A stretch of DNA of 64,000 nucleotides from Anaerosacchariphilus hominis (GTDB lineage: Bacteria; Bacillota; Clostridia; Lachnospirales; Lachnospiraceae), in assembly GCF_014290175.1 (NCBI RefSeq), contig NZ_JACOOR010000008.1, forward strand, positions 62,001-126,000, given 5' to 3'. The notes under the pieces are model-generated. The model was not told where the DNA came from, did no database searches, and worked only from the letters and a program-made list of their open reading frames with translations. Positions 16,052 to 24,786 of this stretch are shown here, in pieces. Numbering within the stretch: the stretch's first letter is position 1; every line of letters starts with the position of its first letter. Made by a program: the position numbers and the translations under genes.

Positions 16052-17077
16052 ATGGCCGTCTCAGCTGCCGCTGTGACAGCAAAACTGGTAGCGCTTACCC
16101 TCTCTGACCGGAATGGGCGGACTGTGTTTTTTTCTGTTATTGCAGCATTAGTAACCCCTGTTATTTTAATTGTCACCATGATCCTGTGCACGCTTTCTGG
16201 GACTGCAGACCATAACATTTCTGCTGTCCAGAAGTCCTTTCATGGGGGGTATTTGTCCTCAAAGGTGCCAGCAGAGTATCGGATGTACATCGAAAATATG
16301 CAGGACAGTTTTGAAAAACTGGATGGGGTGTTAAATGAAATCAATGGTATGGCAGAAGCCGAAGAAGTAGATCCCTACCAGGTAAAAGCGATTTTTTATG
16401 CCCTGTTTTTTGGTAAGGAGCACCCTCGGATGGATGAGGGGGACTACCGGGCATTCGCAGATTGTTTTGTAGAGTATGAGGAGAGAGAGGATGAAGAGGG
16501 AGAAACCTATACGGTTGCAATTCCAATCCAAAGCCTGAATATGGTCTATGGAAATCTTGCTGCAGAATTAAACCAGGAGGTTTCTCTGGAAGATAAAACG
16601 AATGTACAGCGCATCTATATGCTGGCAAAATACGGTGTGAGTGTACCGGGTGGAAATGGTCTTCCTCCCGGACAGGCTATGGGAGATGGGAGTTTTTCCG
16701 CGCTGATGGCAGAGGCAACCCGTTATATTGGTTATCCCTATGTATGGGGCGGTAGTTCTCCAGATACCAGTTTCGACTGCAGTGGATATATCTGTTGGGT
16801 CTACACGAGATCCGGGGTGTATCATCTTTCTAGAACAACAGCTCAGGGGATTTATGACCAGTGTGCGATTGTGTCAAGAGAGGAAGCTAGACCCGGAGAT
16901 CTGGTGTTTTTTACGGGAACTTATGCATCTGCAGGGGCGGTCAGCCATGTGGGGATTTATGTTGGAGGCTCTAGGATGCTGCATTGTGGTTCGCCTATTG
17001 GCTATGCGGACCTTACTTCTCCTTACTGGAACAGCCATCTGTATGCTTTTGGAAGGCTGGCAACTATTCCGGAATGA
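16052..17077 (+). CDS. NlpC/P60-family cell-wall hydrolase of the transfer apparatus
   Basis: 341 residues. A membrane helix (about 25-50) anchors it; the middle (60-200) is helical and Glu-rich, replacing the lysozyme-like domain of some homologues; the C-terminal NlpC/P60 domain begins near 220 (ALMAEATRYIGYPYVWGG). Catalytic Cys243 lies in FDCSGY, His299 in SHVGIYV and the third polar residue His311 in MLHCG. It should cut peptide bonds in peptidoglycan to let the channel pass, as VirB1-like enzymes do. Start ATG after GGAGTGATTTT. Confidence 0.9.
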   Translation: MAVSAAAVTAKLVALTLSDRNGRTVFFSVIAALVTPVILIVTMILCTLSGTADHNISAVQKSFHGGYLSSKVPAEYRMYIENMQDSFEKLDGVLNEINGMAEAEEVDPYQVKAIFYALFFGKEHPRMDEGDYRAFADCFVEYEEREDEEGETYTVAIPIQSLNMVYGNLAAELNQEVSLEDKTNVQRIYMLAKYGVSVPGGNGLPPGQAMGDGSFSALMAEATRYIGYPYVWGGSSPDTSFDCSGYICWVYTRSGVYHLSRTTAQGIYDQCAIVSREEARPGDLVFFTGTYASAGAVSHVGIYVGGSRMLHCGSPIGYADLTSPYWNSHLYAFGRLATIPE

Positions 17078-17190
17078 GACAGCTAAAAATGAAATTTGTG
17101 CAGATTTGCCTGGACAGTTTATGGATATGTGATATCGACTTTTAGAAAAAAGTTCGGTATTGTGTGTGGCTGAAAGGAGGGAAGTAACCG

Positions 17191-17469
17191 ATGGATGAGA
17201 TTATGGATCAGTTAAATCAGGTAATCGAAGAACGAGTTCTGGAGTTGAAGAGGAAAAGTGAAGAGGACAAGGTTCCCGCTTATTGCACAGAGACCAAGGA
17301 GCATGTCCTCCGCATGGATCGAATTCTCAATAGCCTTTCAGAGGATGACCGACAATGGTTGGACGACCAACTTATGGCTAAAATGGATATACCGGAACAG
17401 GAGCGTCTGAGGTATTATAAGGCAGGTCTTGCAGATGCCATTGAACTAATCCATTATTTAAGAACCTGA
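17191..17469 (+). CDS. Small helical conserved ICE protein
   Basis: 92 residues, all predicted helical, no Cys pair or membrane segment. Start ATG follows GGAGGGAAGTAACCG. Small proteins of this kind (DUF6664-like) occur between the hydrolase and the relaxosome genes of clostridial ICEs. A GC-rich terminator follows 14 bases after its stop, so it ends this transcription block. Function unknown. Confidence 0.65.
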   Translation: MDEIMDQLNQVIEERVLELKRKSEEDKVPAYCTETKEHVLRMDRILNSLSEDDRQWLDDQLMAKMDIPEQERLRYYKAGLADAIELIHYLRT

Positions 17470-17482
17470 TGAAACGAGATCG

Positions 17483-17504
17483 GGCGGCTGTGTGAGCAGC
17501 CGCC
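17483..17504 (+). terminator. Hairpin terminator at end of transfer block
   Basis: Perfect stem GGCGGCTG / CAGCCGCC with a six-base loop, followed by TGATTTGC. The T-tract is weak, so it may be a partial terminator or RNA-stability hairpin. Confidence 0.7.
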
Positions 17505-17538
17505 TGATTTGCTTTCTGAAAGAAAAAGGAGATTTGAA

Positions 17539-17802
17539 ATGAGAAATACTACGATCAATGTCAGTTTTAACACAGAAAAATTGGATGCGTTAAAGTTCCA
17601 TATGGAAAAAAGGGATACCGATCTTCAGGGGGAATTAAATGATACAGTACAGAAACTGTATGAAAAATATGTCCCACAGGCTACCCGTGAATATATTGAT
17701 GACAAGGTGGCAAGAGAAATATCCGCCAGAGAACGTACCCGGAGAGCTGATCGGACTGCGAGACGGGAGGAGTCCCAGCTGGAAGAATCAGAAATCGTAT
17801 GA
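17539..17802 (+). CDS. DUF6103-like small basic protein
   Basis: 87 residues: MRNTTINVSFNTEKLDALKFHM, then a helical region and a highly charged Arg/Glu tail (SARERTRRADRTARREES). The start is the ATG at 17539 after AAAAAGGAGATTTGAA. The opening beta strand followed by helices resembles a ribbon-helix-helix DNA binder, which would suit its position next to the probable oriT. Family name is from recall. Confidence 0.65.
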   Translation: MRNTTINVSFNTEKLDALKFHMEKRDTDLQGELNDTVQKLYEKYVPQATREYIDDKVAREISARERTRRADRTARREESQLEESEIV

Positions 17803-18209
17803 TAACCAGAAAAAAGGAAACGGAATCCCCAGTCATCCATGACATCCCCGTGTAGCCCCCTGTGTGCCCCTGTGTCGGGCTTTGGACAGCTAGGTGGCAT
17901 CGTGGTACCCATACGAGGATTTTAAGCGGTGTTGGGCAAATGTGAGAGAAGGTTATGGAAACAGCAAGAACACGGGGGAATACGGGATTCTTGAGTGGTT
18001 GGCTGGGTCGAAACGTGTGCAGGTTAAAGGGGGTATGCTGCTTTTGGCAGCCCACCCCTGGAAAACACCGACCGGCAAAGCCGTTCGGAAAATCTGGTTT
18101 GAATACTTTTGGGGAAGGCGGTCGTAAGAATGGTGCTGGATTTTTGAAAGTGGCAGAATTTTGGAGGAAATGAGAGAGATTTTGTGAATACCAGGGTTAG
18201 GAGGAAACG
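17803..18209 (+). other. Candidate oriT region (non-coding, inverted repeats)
   Basis: About 400 bases with no convincing gene between two DNA-binding-type genes and upstream of the relaxase. It contains an imperfect hairpin at 18031-18057 (GCTGC-TTTTG-GCAGC core with GGGT/ACCC ends) and a 9-bp repeat with one mismatch at 18068-18088 (CCGACCGGC-AAA-GCCGTTCGG) followed by CTGGTTTGAATAC. Such paired repeats beside a relaxosome gene are typical of transfer origins. No nic site can be named from sequence alone. Confidence 0.45.
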
Positions 18210-18623
18210 ATGGGAAGCGAACATACGAAAGTACGTGCGGGAATTTATGTCGAAAAGGAAATCTTAAACCAGGCAGATGGTCTGTTAGAGACAGCCAATG
18301 TGCGTTCCCGGAATGAATTTGTAGCAGAAGCGCTTAAATTCTATATAGGGTATCTTCTTGCAGGAAAAGCAGAAAATTATTTTTTGCAGTCGTTGGCTTC
18401 TGTGCTTACGGGAACCATTCAGGATAGTGAGAACCGTCTGGCCAGAATGGACTTTAAGATAGCAGTGGAATTGTCCAAGCTCTCACAGGTAATTGCCTAC
18501 ACTCATGATGTGGATGAAGAATCTTTAAACAGGCTGCACGCAAAATGTGTTGATGAAGTGAGGCGGATCAATGGAACTGTGAAGTTTGAAGATGCGTATC
18601 ATTATCAAAAGCGGGATGTGTAG
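18210..18623 (+). CDS. MobC-like ribbon-helix-helix relaxosome protein
   Basis: 137 residues with an N-terminal ribbon-helix-helix: strand KVRAGIYVEKEI, then helices through NVRSRNEFVAEALKFYIGYL. The C-terminal half is helical. Start ATG follows GGAGGAAACG. It sits beside the probable oriT and the relaxase, so it likely binds oriT DNA and helps the relaxase nick. In related elements this gene is normally adjacent to the relaxase; here a cargo cassette separates them. Confidence 0.72.
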   Translation: MGSEHTKVRAGIYVEKEILNQADGLLETANVRSRNEFVAEALKFYIGYLLAGKAENYFLQSLASVLTGTIQDSENRLARMDFKIAVELSKLSQVIAYTHDVDEESLNRLHAKCVDEVRRINGTVKFEDAYHYQKRDV

Positions 18624-18720
18624 ATATTGTTGGAAAAGAAAAGATGGAAAGAAAATTTATATGTACTTCCCTCTGGTTGTGTGATGAATTTTCAGAAGAG
18701 ATAAAATATAGATTTGTCCT

Positions 18721-18749
18721 TTACGATGCAACAGCTCATCGATTATAAT
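18721..18749 (+). promoter_or_regulatory. Sigma-A-type promoter of the cargo cassette
   Basis: TTACGA, 17 bases, TATAAT at 18744-18749; the first gene of the cassette starts 30 bases later. Sequence match only. Confidence 0.55.
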
Positions 18750-18778
18750 ATATAAGAAACGAATCGAGGTGTAGAATT

Positions 18779-19198
18779 TTGAATGAGAGAGAACAAATCA
18801 TTCAACTATGGTTCAAAATGTGGCTTACACAACAGGATCTTGGTATGGATGACATTTTTGCGGAAGACGTGATTTATACTGAAAGCTGGAGTCCAAAATA
18901 TAATAACCGTCAAGTTGTAAAACATTGGTTTAATGAATGGAATACACGTGGCAAGGTGATGGAGTGGAAGATCAAGCAGTTCTTTCATAAAGATAACCAG
19001 ACGGTTGTAGAGTGGTATTTTAAAAATGAAATGAATAATGGGAATATAGAGGAATTTGACGGAATGTCCTTGATTGTATGGACAGCAGATAATAAAATAA
19101 AATCATTAAAGGAGTTTGGATGTAACTTAAACAGTTATAATCCTTATGAGGATAGTGATACGCCTAAATTTAGAGATGAAAAGGCGAGTTGGTTTTAA
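18779..19198 (+). CDS. SnoaL-like/NTF2-fold protein
   Basis: 139 residues, start TTG at 18779 behind GAGGTG. It contains the NTF2-like pattern: an N-terminal helix, ...DIFAEDVIYTESW... near residue 23, then strands KQFFHKDNQTVVEWYFKNEM and ADNKIKSLKEFG. SnoaL-like proteins bind or isomerise small aromatic or polyketide-like molecules. It is AT-rich relative to the transfer genes and is the first gene of a cassette inserted between the relaxosome gene and the relaxase. Substrate unknown. Confidence 0.75.
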   Translation: MNEREQIIQLWFKMWLTQQDLGMDDIFAEDVIYTESWSPKYNNRQVVKHWFNEWNTRGKVMEWKIKQFFHKDNQTVVEWYFKNEMNNGNIEEFDGMSLIVWTADNKIKSLKEFGCNLNSYNPYEDSDTPKFRDEKASWF

Positions 19199-19261
19199 TT
19201 AGAAACAGAAAAATTATATGTGTTAATCTGGCCGAGGAGGCTTGATTATAAAAGTAAAGAT

Positions 19262-19389
19262 AAAAACGCAACGTATGCAGTGATGCATACCAGAGCCGGT
19301 AGGTAGCCCGGCCGTCCTGCATATCAGGGTAAGTAACCTGCCCCTCCGGGTTGTCCATTCTTTGCTCATTTCAATCATTAAGGAGGGAT
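19262..19389 (+). ncRNA. yjdF riboswitch (azaaromatic-sensing)
   Basis: A 130-base structured leader just upstream of a YjdF-family gene. Visible stems include GTATGCA-GTGA-TGCATAC, GCCGG...CCGGC and CAGG...CCTG, with the characteristic run AGAGCCGGTAGGTAGCCC, GCATATCAGGGTAAG and CCCCTCCGGG, which I recognise as the yjdF motif. Known yjdF RNAs bind azaaromatic compounds and turn on translation of yjdF; here AAGGAGGG lies at the 3' edge, where it could be sequestered. Confidence 0.75.
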
Positions 19390-19393
19390 TGCC

Positions 19394-19810
19394 ATGAGTA
19401 TAAGGACAGGCAAGCTGACAGTGTTTTTTGAGGAACCATTTTGGGTAGGTATTTTTGAGAGAGTTGAAAATGGGAAACTTTCCGTTTCCAAAGTAACATT
19501 TGGAACTGAACCAAAGGACTATGAGATTTGGGAGTTTGTGCTAAAGGAATATGATCGTTTGCGATTTAGTCCATCTGTGGAGGTTACTGAAAAGGAACTA
19601 ACAAAAAACCCAAAGAAGCTCCAGCGTGAAATTCATAAACAAATGTTGGATAGGGGCGTTGGAACAAAATCTCAGCAAGCACTAAAGCTGCAGCAGGAAC
19701 AAAGGAAACAGCAGCGTAAGTCTAAAAGCCGGGAAGACAAATTGGCAGAAGAGAAAAAAATGTTTGATTTAAAACAAAAAAAGAAAAAAGAGAAACATCG
19801 AGGACATTAA
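19394..19810 (+). CDS. yjdF: YjdF-family protein
   Basis: 138 residues: MSIRTGKLTVFFEEPFWVGIFERVENGKLSVSKVTFGTEPKDYEIWEFV is the DUF2992/YjdF core; the C-terminal 50 residues are very basic (repeated KQQRKSKSRE and KQKKKKEK). It is preceded by its cognate riboswitch, so expression should depend on a small aromatic ligand. YjdF function is unproven, with a role in resistance to or metabolism of azaaromatics suspected. Cargo gene, not part of conjugation. Confidence 0.88.
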   Translation: MSIRTGKLTVFFEEPFWVGIFERVENGKLSVSKVTFGTEPKDYEIWEFVLKEYDRLRFSPSVEVTEKELTKNPKKLQREIHKQMLDRGVGTKSQQALKLQQEQRKQQRKSKSREDKLAEEKKMFDLKQKKKKEKHRGH

Positions 19811-19853
19811 GAATGTAATGTATTCTTACACAAAATTTGGTTTGAGGTAAACG

Positions 19854-20174
19854 ATGGCATCAAGCAAAAATTATTTACAATTTATTTTAGAGCAGCTGTC
19901 CGAGTTGGATGAAATTACATACCGTGCTATGATGGGAGAATTTATTATTTATTATCGTGGCAAGATTATAGGAGGTATTTATGATGACAGACTGCTTGTA
20001 AAACCTACAAAGTCAGCAATTGCCTATATGACAGATTCGGTATATGAAGTACCTTATGAGGGAGCAAAAGAGATGCTGCTGGTAGAGGAGGTTGATCAGA
20101 AAGAATTTTTGACAGGACTGTTCCACGCGATGTATGATGAACTGCCGCTGCCCAAATCCAAAAAGAAAAAATAG
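19854..20174 (+). CDS. TfoX/Sxy N-terminal domain protein
   Basis: 106 residues that open with a long helix (LQFILEQLSELDEITYRAMMGEF) followed by strands IIYYRGKIIGGIYDDRLLVKPT, the TfoX N-terminal domain, without the C-terminal domain of competence TfoX. It ends in a Lys-rich tail. It follows yjdF by 43 bases and is probably co-expressed. Stand-alone TfoX-N proteins have no settled function in Firmicutes. Confidence 0.85.
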   Translation: MASSKNYLQFILEQLSELDEITYRAMMGEFIIYYRGKIIGGIYDDRLLVKPTKSAIAYMTDSVYEVPYEGAKEMLLVEEVDQKEFLTGLFHAMYDELPLPKSKKKK

Positions 20175-20198
20175 GTATTGTGAAGGGAAAACAAATAA

Positions 20199-20798
20199 AT
20201 GGACAAGGCAATTTTGTATATACATGGTAAAGGTGGAAATCCGAAAGAGGCAGAGTATTATAAAGCGCTCTTTGAAGAATATGATGTAATTGGTTTTGAC
20301 TATTCCTCACAGTCACCTTGGGAAGCGAAAAAAGAGTTTCCCGGATTGTTTGACAACCTATGCGGAACATATGAAACGGTAACAGTGATTGCGAACAGCA
20401 TTGGTGCTTTCTTTGCTATGAGTGCTTTGGCAGACAGCAAAATAGAGAAGGCATACTTTATTTCTCCGGTTGTAGACATGGAAAGATTGATTCGGAATAT
20501 GATGCAGTGGGCGAATGTGACCGAAGATGACTTGCAGAAACAGAAAGAAATCCCGACATCCTTTGGAGAAACACTTTCCTGGGCTTATCTTTGTTATGTG
20601 AGGGAGCATCCTGTTACCTGGACTGTTCCAACGCACATTCTGTATGGAGAAAAGGATAACCTGACATCGTATGAAACAATAGCTGAGTTTGCAGATAGAA
20701 TCGGAGCAACACTTACAGTTATGGAAAACGGGGAGCACTGGTTTCATACGAAAGAGCAGATGGACTTTCTTTCTGACTGGATCAAGCAATGTACATGA
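20199..20798 (+). CDS. Small alpha/beta hydrolase
   Basis: 199 residues. It opens with strand AILYIHGKGGNP (oxyanion loop), the nucleophile elbow is IANSIGAFF with Ser near residue 67, the acid is Asp near 149 in YGEKDNL, and the His is in GEHWFH near 186. This is a complete catalytic triad of a small serine esterase or peptidase-like hydrolase. It ends the riboswitch cassette before a terminator and may act on the ligand or a related compound; substrate unknown. Confidence 0.85.
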   Translation: MDKAILYIHGKGGNPKEAEYYKALFEEYDVIGFDYSSQSPWEAKKEFPGLFDNLCGTYETVTVIANSIGAFFAMSALADSKIEKAYFISPVVDMERLIRNMMQWANVTEDDLQKQKEIPTSFGETLSWAYLCYVREHPVTWTVPTHILYGEKDNLTSYETIAEFADRIGATLTVMENGEHWFHTKEQMDFLSDWIKQCT

Positions 20799-20847
20799 TA
20801 TGTTCAAATGTTGAAACTATGTAACGGAAGAAGATGTGATAAAAAGT

Positions 20848-20888
20848 AAAAGGAGCCATGGTGTGTGATAAGCCATAGGTTCCTTTTT
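20848..20888 (+). terminator. Terminator of the yjdF cassette
   Basis: Ten-bp stem AAAAGGAGCC / GGTTCCTTTT (one G-T pair) around a loop of about 20 bases, ending in TTTTT. It lies between the hydrolase and relaxase genes. Confidence 0.8.
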
Positions 20889-20908
20889 GCTTTCTAAAAA
20901 GGAGTAAC

Positions 20909-23785
20909 ATGGCAAAACTTATTTTTACTTCCCGATATTTAAAAGATGCAAAACCATCTCAGAAAGAAAATTATGTCCATTACATTGGAACGCGGAAAGG
21001 GGTAGAGAAAATTGATACAAGTAAAAAGCACCTCCCAGCAACGGTGAGTCAAAAGAAGTTAGTGCATCAGCTCCTGCAGGATTTTCCGGCGACAAAAGAA
21101 ATGCTGGAGTATGAAGATTATCAAAGAAAACCAACAATCGAAAATGCCTCGGAATTTATTTCCTGTGCATTGGAACAAAATCTTGATATAGCAGCGACGC
21201 GAAAAAATTATGTGGATTATCTGGCGCATCGTCCCCGTGTAGAAAAGATTGGGGAGCATGGCCTGTTTACAGATGAGGGAGAACCGGTGGTTCTTGGACA
21301 GGTGCAGAATCAGGTGGCAGATCACAAGGGAATTGTGTGGACACATGTGATTTCCCTTCGGCGCGAGGACGCAGCCCGGTTAGGGTACGACAGTGCTGTT
21401 CAGTGGATGGCATTGCTGCGTTCCAAACGGGCAATGCTGTGTAAGCATATGAAAATTGACAGCGCCAATCTGAAATGGTACGCTGCATTTCATAATGAAA
21501 GCCATCATCCTCATGTTCATCTATTGGTGTACTCAGTAAAAGATGGAGAAGGGTATCTGACAAAGCAGTCGATTGAGGCCATGCGTTCTGAGCTGGCACA
21601 TGATATTTTCCGTCAAGATTTTGCAAATATTTATGAGGAGCAGGCACAGTCTCGTATGGATTTAAAGGAACGGTCGGAAGTTGTAATGAAAACATGGATA
21701 GATGAAATACGGGCGGGGACGCTTAAGAGTTCGGAAATTGAAACCAGTATGATGCAGCTTTCTAAACGGCTGCAGAATACAGGCGGGAAAAAGGTTTATG
21801 GCTACCTGAAGAGAGATGTGAAGGATCTGGTTGATCATATCGTAGATGAGTTGGAGAAAGATGACCGGGTGTCTGCCCTGTACCGGGAATGGGGGCTATG
21901 GCAGGATGAGATTGTGAAGACCTACCGAAAACAGACGGAAGAATTACCGCCTTTATCAAAACAGCCTAAATTAAAAAGTATCAAAAATATGGTGATTGCA
22001 GAAGCATTGAGGCTTGGCAGTCATCATTTTTTGTTTGAAGAGAATGAAGATGGATACTCAGAACCAAAGGACGATTTTTTTATACAAGAACCAGATCCGG
22101 TAGCAGAGCTGACAGGGGAACTAGATTCGGACTATGCGGAGGAGGAACTCAAGCAAGAGCTTTTTCCTAATGGCAGAAAAGAAAAATCCAGTTCCAACTG
22201 GTGGACAGATGGATATATACAGGCTAGGAATTATTTGTATGGCAGCGATTCTACATTACAGGATTTTGAAAAGGCATATCAGAAGTTCCTTCAGGAAGCA
22301 GAGCAGGGGAATGGGTTTGCCATGCACGACCTTGGCCGGATGTTTGCGGATGGCTTGGGACGGGATGCGGATGTGGGGCTGGCACAGAAATGGTATGAGA
22401 AAGCATTGGAAGCATTTCTTGTAAGAGAAGAATCCGTAAAGAAAAAGGAGAAACCATATCTGCAATATCGTATTGGGAAAATGTATGCTTCTGGTTTGGG
22501 AGCAGAACAAAATTATGAAAAGGCGGCACACTGGTTTTCTCAGGCGGCTGCAATGGACCATAAGTATGCCCAGTATTCTCTGGCTGGGCTTTACCGACGG
22601 GGACGGGGGGTGGAGCAAAATGATATGCGGGCATTCTCTTTATACAGGAGTTCGGCAGAACAGGGAAATCCTTATGCCAGTCTGGAACTGGCAAAGATGT
22701 ATCGGGATGGTCTTGGTACAGAGCCGGATCCCAAACTAGCAGAGAGAGGATTTCAGGATGCGTATTCCGGTTTCGTGATATTGGAAGAAAAAAGTCATGA
22801 TGATAAACTGCAGTACCGAATTGGTCAGATGCTCCACACAGGAACGGGAACCGAAGCGGATGATAAGAGAGCAGCTGAATATTGGGAAAAGTCTGCCAAG
22901 CTTGGAAATACCAATGCTCAGTATGCACTCGGAAAACTCTGGCTGGAAACGGGAAGTGGAGACAGCGGCCAGGCAGTGGAATGGCTTACAAAAGCAGCAA
23001 ATGCAGAGCACTCAGCTGCCCAGTATGTGTTGGGGAAATTATACCAGGATGGTGTGTATTTTAATAAAGATATGGATCAGGCCATGAAATGGTTCCGCTC
23101 TGCAGCAGAACTTGGAAATGAATATGCTGCATATCGGATGGGATGTTTGTTGCTTTTGGGGGAGGAAATACCGAAGGATGTGGAAGCGGCTGTGAAGTGG
23201 CTCAGTCTGTCAGCGGAAAAAGGAAATCCGTATGCGCAGTATCGGCTTGGAATGCTATATCTCAAGGGGGAAGAGTTTTCTCCCCAAGTGGAAGTGGCAA
23301 TGAAATGGCTTCAACAGGCAGCGGAGCAGAAAAATGAATGGGCCTTTTATCAGTTAGGGAAGTTATATCTTTCAGGAGAACATGTAACGAAAAATGTGGA
23401 AACAGCAGTACATTACCTGGGACTATGTGCGGAAAAAGGAAACCAGTATGCTCAGTATGCGTTGGGAAAGTTATATCTCTGTGGCAGAGATGTTTCCCGT
23501 GATCGGGAAAAGGCAGTGGAATATCTGACAGCATCGGCAGAACAAGGAAATCTGTATGCCAGTTTTTTACTGGAACATCTGGATGCATATCAGGATCCGT
23601 CCTTGTTTCTGGCAGCAACCAGACTGCTTCATCATCTGGAAAAGCTGTTTTGCGAAGAAGTACAGAGACCAATGGAAATGAAGCGGTATCAGATTGACCG
23701 GAAACGACGCAGGAAACTGTCAGAGAAAAAGCAGGCTCAAGGACATCATAGGGATGATCAGGAGCCGGCACAAGGTATTTATTGA
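20909..23785 (+). CDS. MobP3-type relaxase with C-terminal Sel1-like repeats
   Basis: 958 residues. The N-terminal 330 residues are a MOB-P relaxase: opening MAKLIFTSRYLK, a metal-binding cluster HHPHVHLLV at residues 199-207, and VWTHVISLRRED near 146. From about 440 to 910 are roughly a dozen Sel1-like repeats of about 36 residues (pattern A-x-x-LGxLYxxG...A-xxWxxxAAExG). The relaxase nicks oriT and stays on the 5' end of the transferred strand; the Sel1 solenoid probably binds partner proteins such as the VirD4 coupling protein. Start ATG after AAAGGAG. Confidence 0.92.
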   Translation: MAKLIFTSRYLKDAKPSQKENYVHYIGTRKGVEKIDTSKKHLPATVSQKKLVHQLLQDFPATKEMLEYEDYQRKPTIENASEFISCALEQNLDIAATRKNYVDYLAHRPRVEKIGEHGLFTDEGEPVVLGQVQNQVADHKGIVWTHVISLRREDAARLGYDSAVQWMALLRSKRAMLCKHMKIDSANLKWYAAFHNESHHPHVHLLVYSVKDGEGYLTKQSIEAMRSELAHDIFRQDFANIYEEQAQSRMDLKERSEVVMKTWIDEIRAGTLKSSEIETSMMQLSKRLQNTGGKKVYGYLKRDVKDLVDHIVDELEKDDRVSALYREWGLWQDEIVKTYRKQTEELPPLSKQPKLKSIKNMVIAEALRLGSHHFLFEENEDGYSEPKDDFFIQEPDPVAELTGELDSDYAEEELKQELFPNGRKEKSSSNWWTDGYIQARNYLYGSDSTLQDFEKAYQKFLQEAEQGNGFAMHDLGRMFADGLGRDADVGLAQKWYEKALEAFLVREESVKKKEKPYLQYRIGKMYASGLGAEQNYEKAAHWFSQAAAMDHKYAQYSLAGLYRRGRGVEQNDMRAFSLYRSSAEQGNPYASLELAKMYRDGLGTEPDPKLAERGFQDAYSGFVILEEKSHDDKLQYRIGQMLHTGTGTEADDKRAAEYWEKSAKLGNTNAQYALGKLWLETGSGDSGQAVEWLTKAANAEHSAAQYVLGKLYQDGVYFNKDMDQAMKWFRSAAELGNEYAAYRMGCLLLLGEEIPKDVEAAVKWLSLSAEKGNPYAQYRLGMLYLKGEEFSPQVEVAMKWLQQAAEQKNEWAFYQLGKLYLSGEHVTKNVETAVHYLGLCAEKGNQYAQYALGKLYLCGRDVSRDREKAVEYLTASAEQGNLYASFLLEHLDAYQDPSLFLAATRLLHHLEKLFCEEVQRPMEMKRYQIDRKRRRKLSEKKQAQGHHRDDQEPAQGIY

Positions 23786-23799
23786 CGAAGGAGGATGGC

Positions 23800-24738
23800 A
23801 TGGGAGAATTTGTTTATTTTACGGAAGAACAGAAACAGAGGGCCAATGCGGTGGATCTGGAAGATTTTCTTTCCAGGCAGGGGGAAAAGCTGCTTCGTTC
23901 TGGAAGAGAAAAGCGCCTGGCCAGTGATCACAGTATTACAGTGAGGGGAAATCGATGGTATGATCACGCGACAGAAAAGGGAGGCTGTGCCATTGACTTT
24001 GTGCGGATGTTTTATAACCAGAGCTTTCCGGACGCAGTTACAATGCTGCTTAGCGGAGAACAGGGAGTTGCATACCAGGAAAGCGTGAATCAGCAACCAG
24101 AACCGAAAAAGCCATTCGTACTTCCAGAAGCGAACCAGACCATGCACCGTGCTTTTGCGTATCTGATAAAGACAAGGTGTGTGGATCCTAAAGTAGTATC
24201 TGTATTTGCAGGAAAACACATGATTTATGAAGATGTCAAATATCATAATGTTGTGTTTGTGGGTTTTGATTCAGATGGAATTCCACGCCATGCACATAAA
24301 AGGGGAACCTGTCAGAAGGGACAACCATTTAAGGGGAATGTAGAAGGATGCGATCCAAGGTACAGTTTTCGTTGGGTTGGGAAGAGCAATACCGTGTATG
24401 TATTTGAGGCACCGATTGATATGCTGTCTTTTATTTCCATGTATCAAAAGGGGTGGATGGATCATAGTTATGTGGCACTCTGTGGGGTGGCAGAACATGC
24501 GTTGATGCAGCTTTTGAATGATGCACCGCACATCTCCCAAATTGCTTTATGTCTGGATCATGATAAGGCGGGAATCCAGGCAAGGGAACGGATAAAGAAA
24601 AACCTGTCTGAGCGGGGATACCATATGATATTCTCGCTTTTTTCAAATCTTAAGGATTGGAATGAGGATCTTCAAGAACTGAAGAAGCCACCGCCGGAAT
24701 ATATGAACAGACAGCAGACAGTTATACAGATGATGTGA
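23800..24738 (+). CDS. DUF3991/TOPRIM primase-like protein
   Basis: 312 residues from the ATG at 23800 (GAAGGAGG upstream). The N-terminus carries the DUF3991 pattern GNRWYDHATEKGGCAIDFVRMF (about 50-72), an inactive-looking zinc-finger-type region; the TOPRIM half has VFEAPIDMLSF near 208 and LCLDHDKAG near 254. Such proteins accompany relaxases in Firmicute elements and may prime replication of the transferred strand. No canonical CHC2 cysteines are seen. Starts 14 bases after the relaxase. Confidence 0.86.
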   Translation: MGEFVYFTEEQKQRANAVDLEDFLSRQGEKLLRSGREKRLASDHSITVRGNRWYDHATEKGGCAIDFVRMFYNQSFPDAVTMLLSGEQGVAYQESVNQQPEPKKPFVLPEANQTMHRAFAYLIKTRCVDPKVVSVFAGKHMIYEDVKYHNVVFVGFDSDGIPRHAHKRGTCQKGQPFKGNVEGCDPRYSFRWVGKSNTVYVFEAPIDMLSFISMYQKGWMDHSYVALCGVAEHALMQLLNDAPHISQIALCLDHDKAGIQARERIKKNLSERGYHMIFSLFSNLKDWNEDLQELKKPPPEYMNRQQTVIQMM

Positions 24739-24786
24739 GAGGAGGGGAGTAGGATACAGGGAGTCATTATATTTATTTGTATAGGT

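Noticed and set aside
22200..23600. CRISPR-like repeats in the relaxase gene
   Set aside because: The DNA periodicity of about 108 bases is codon-level Sel1 repeat structure with diverged sequence.
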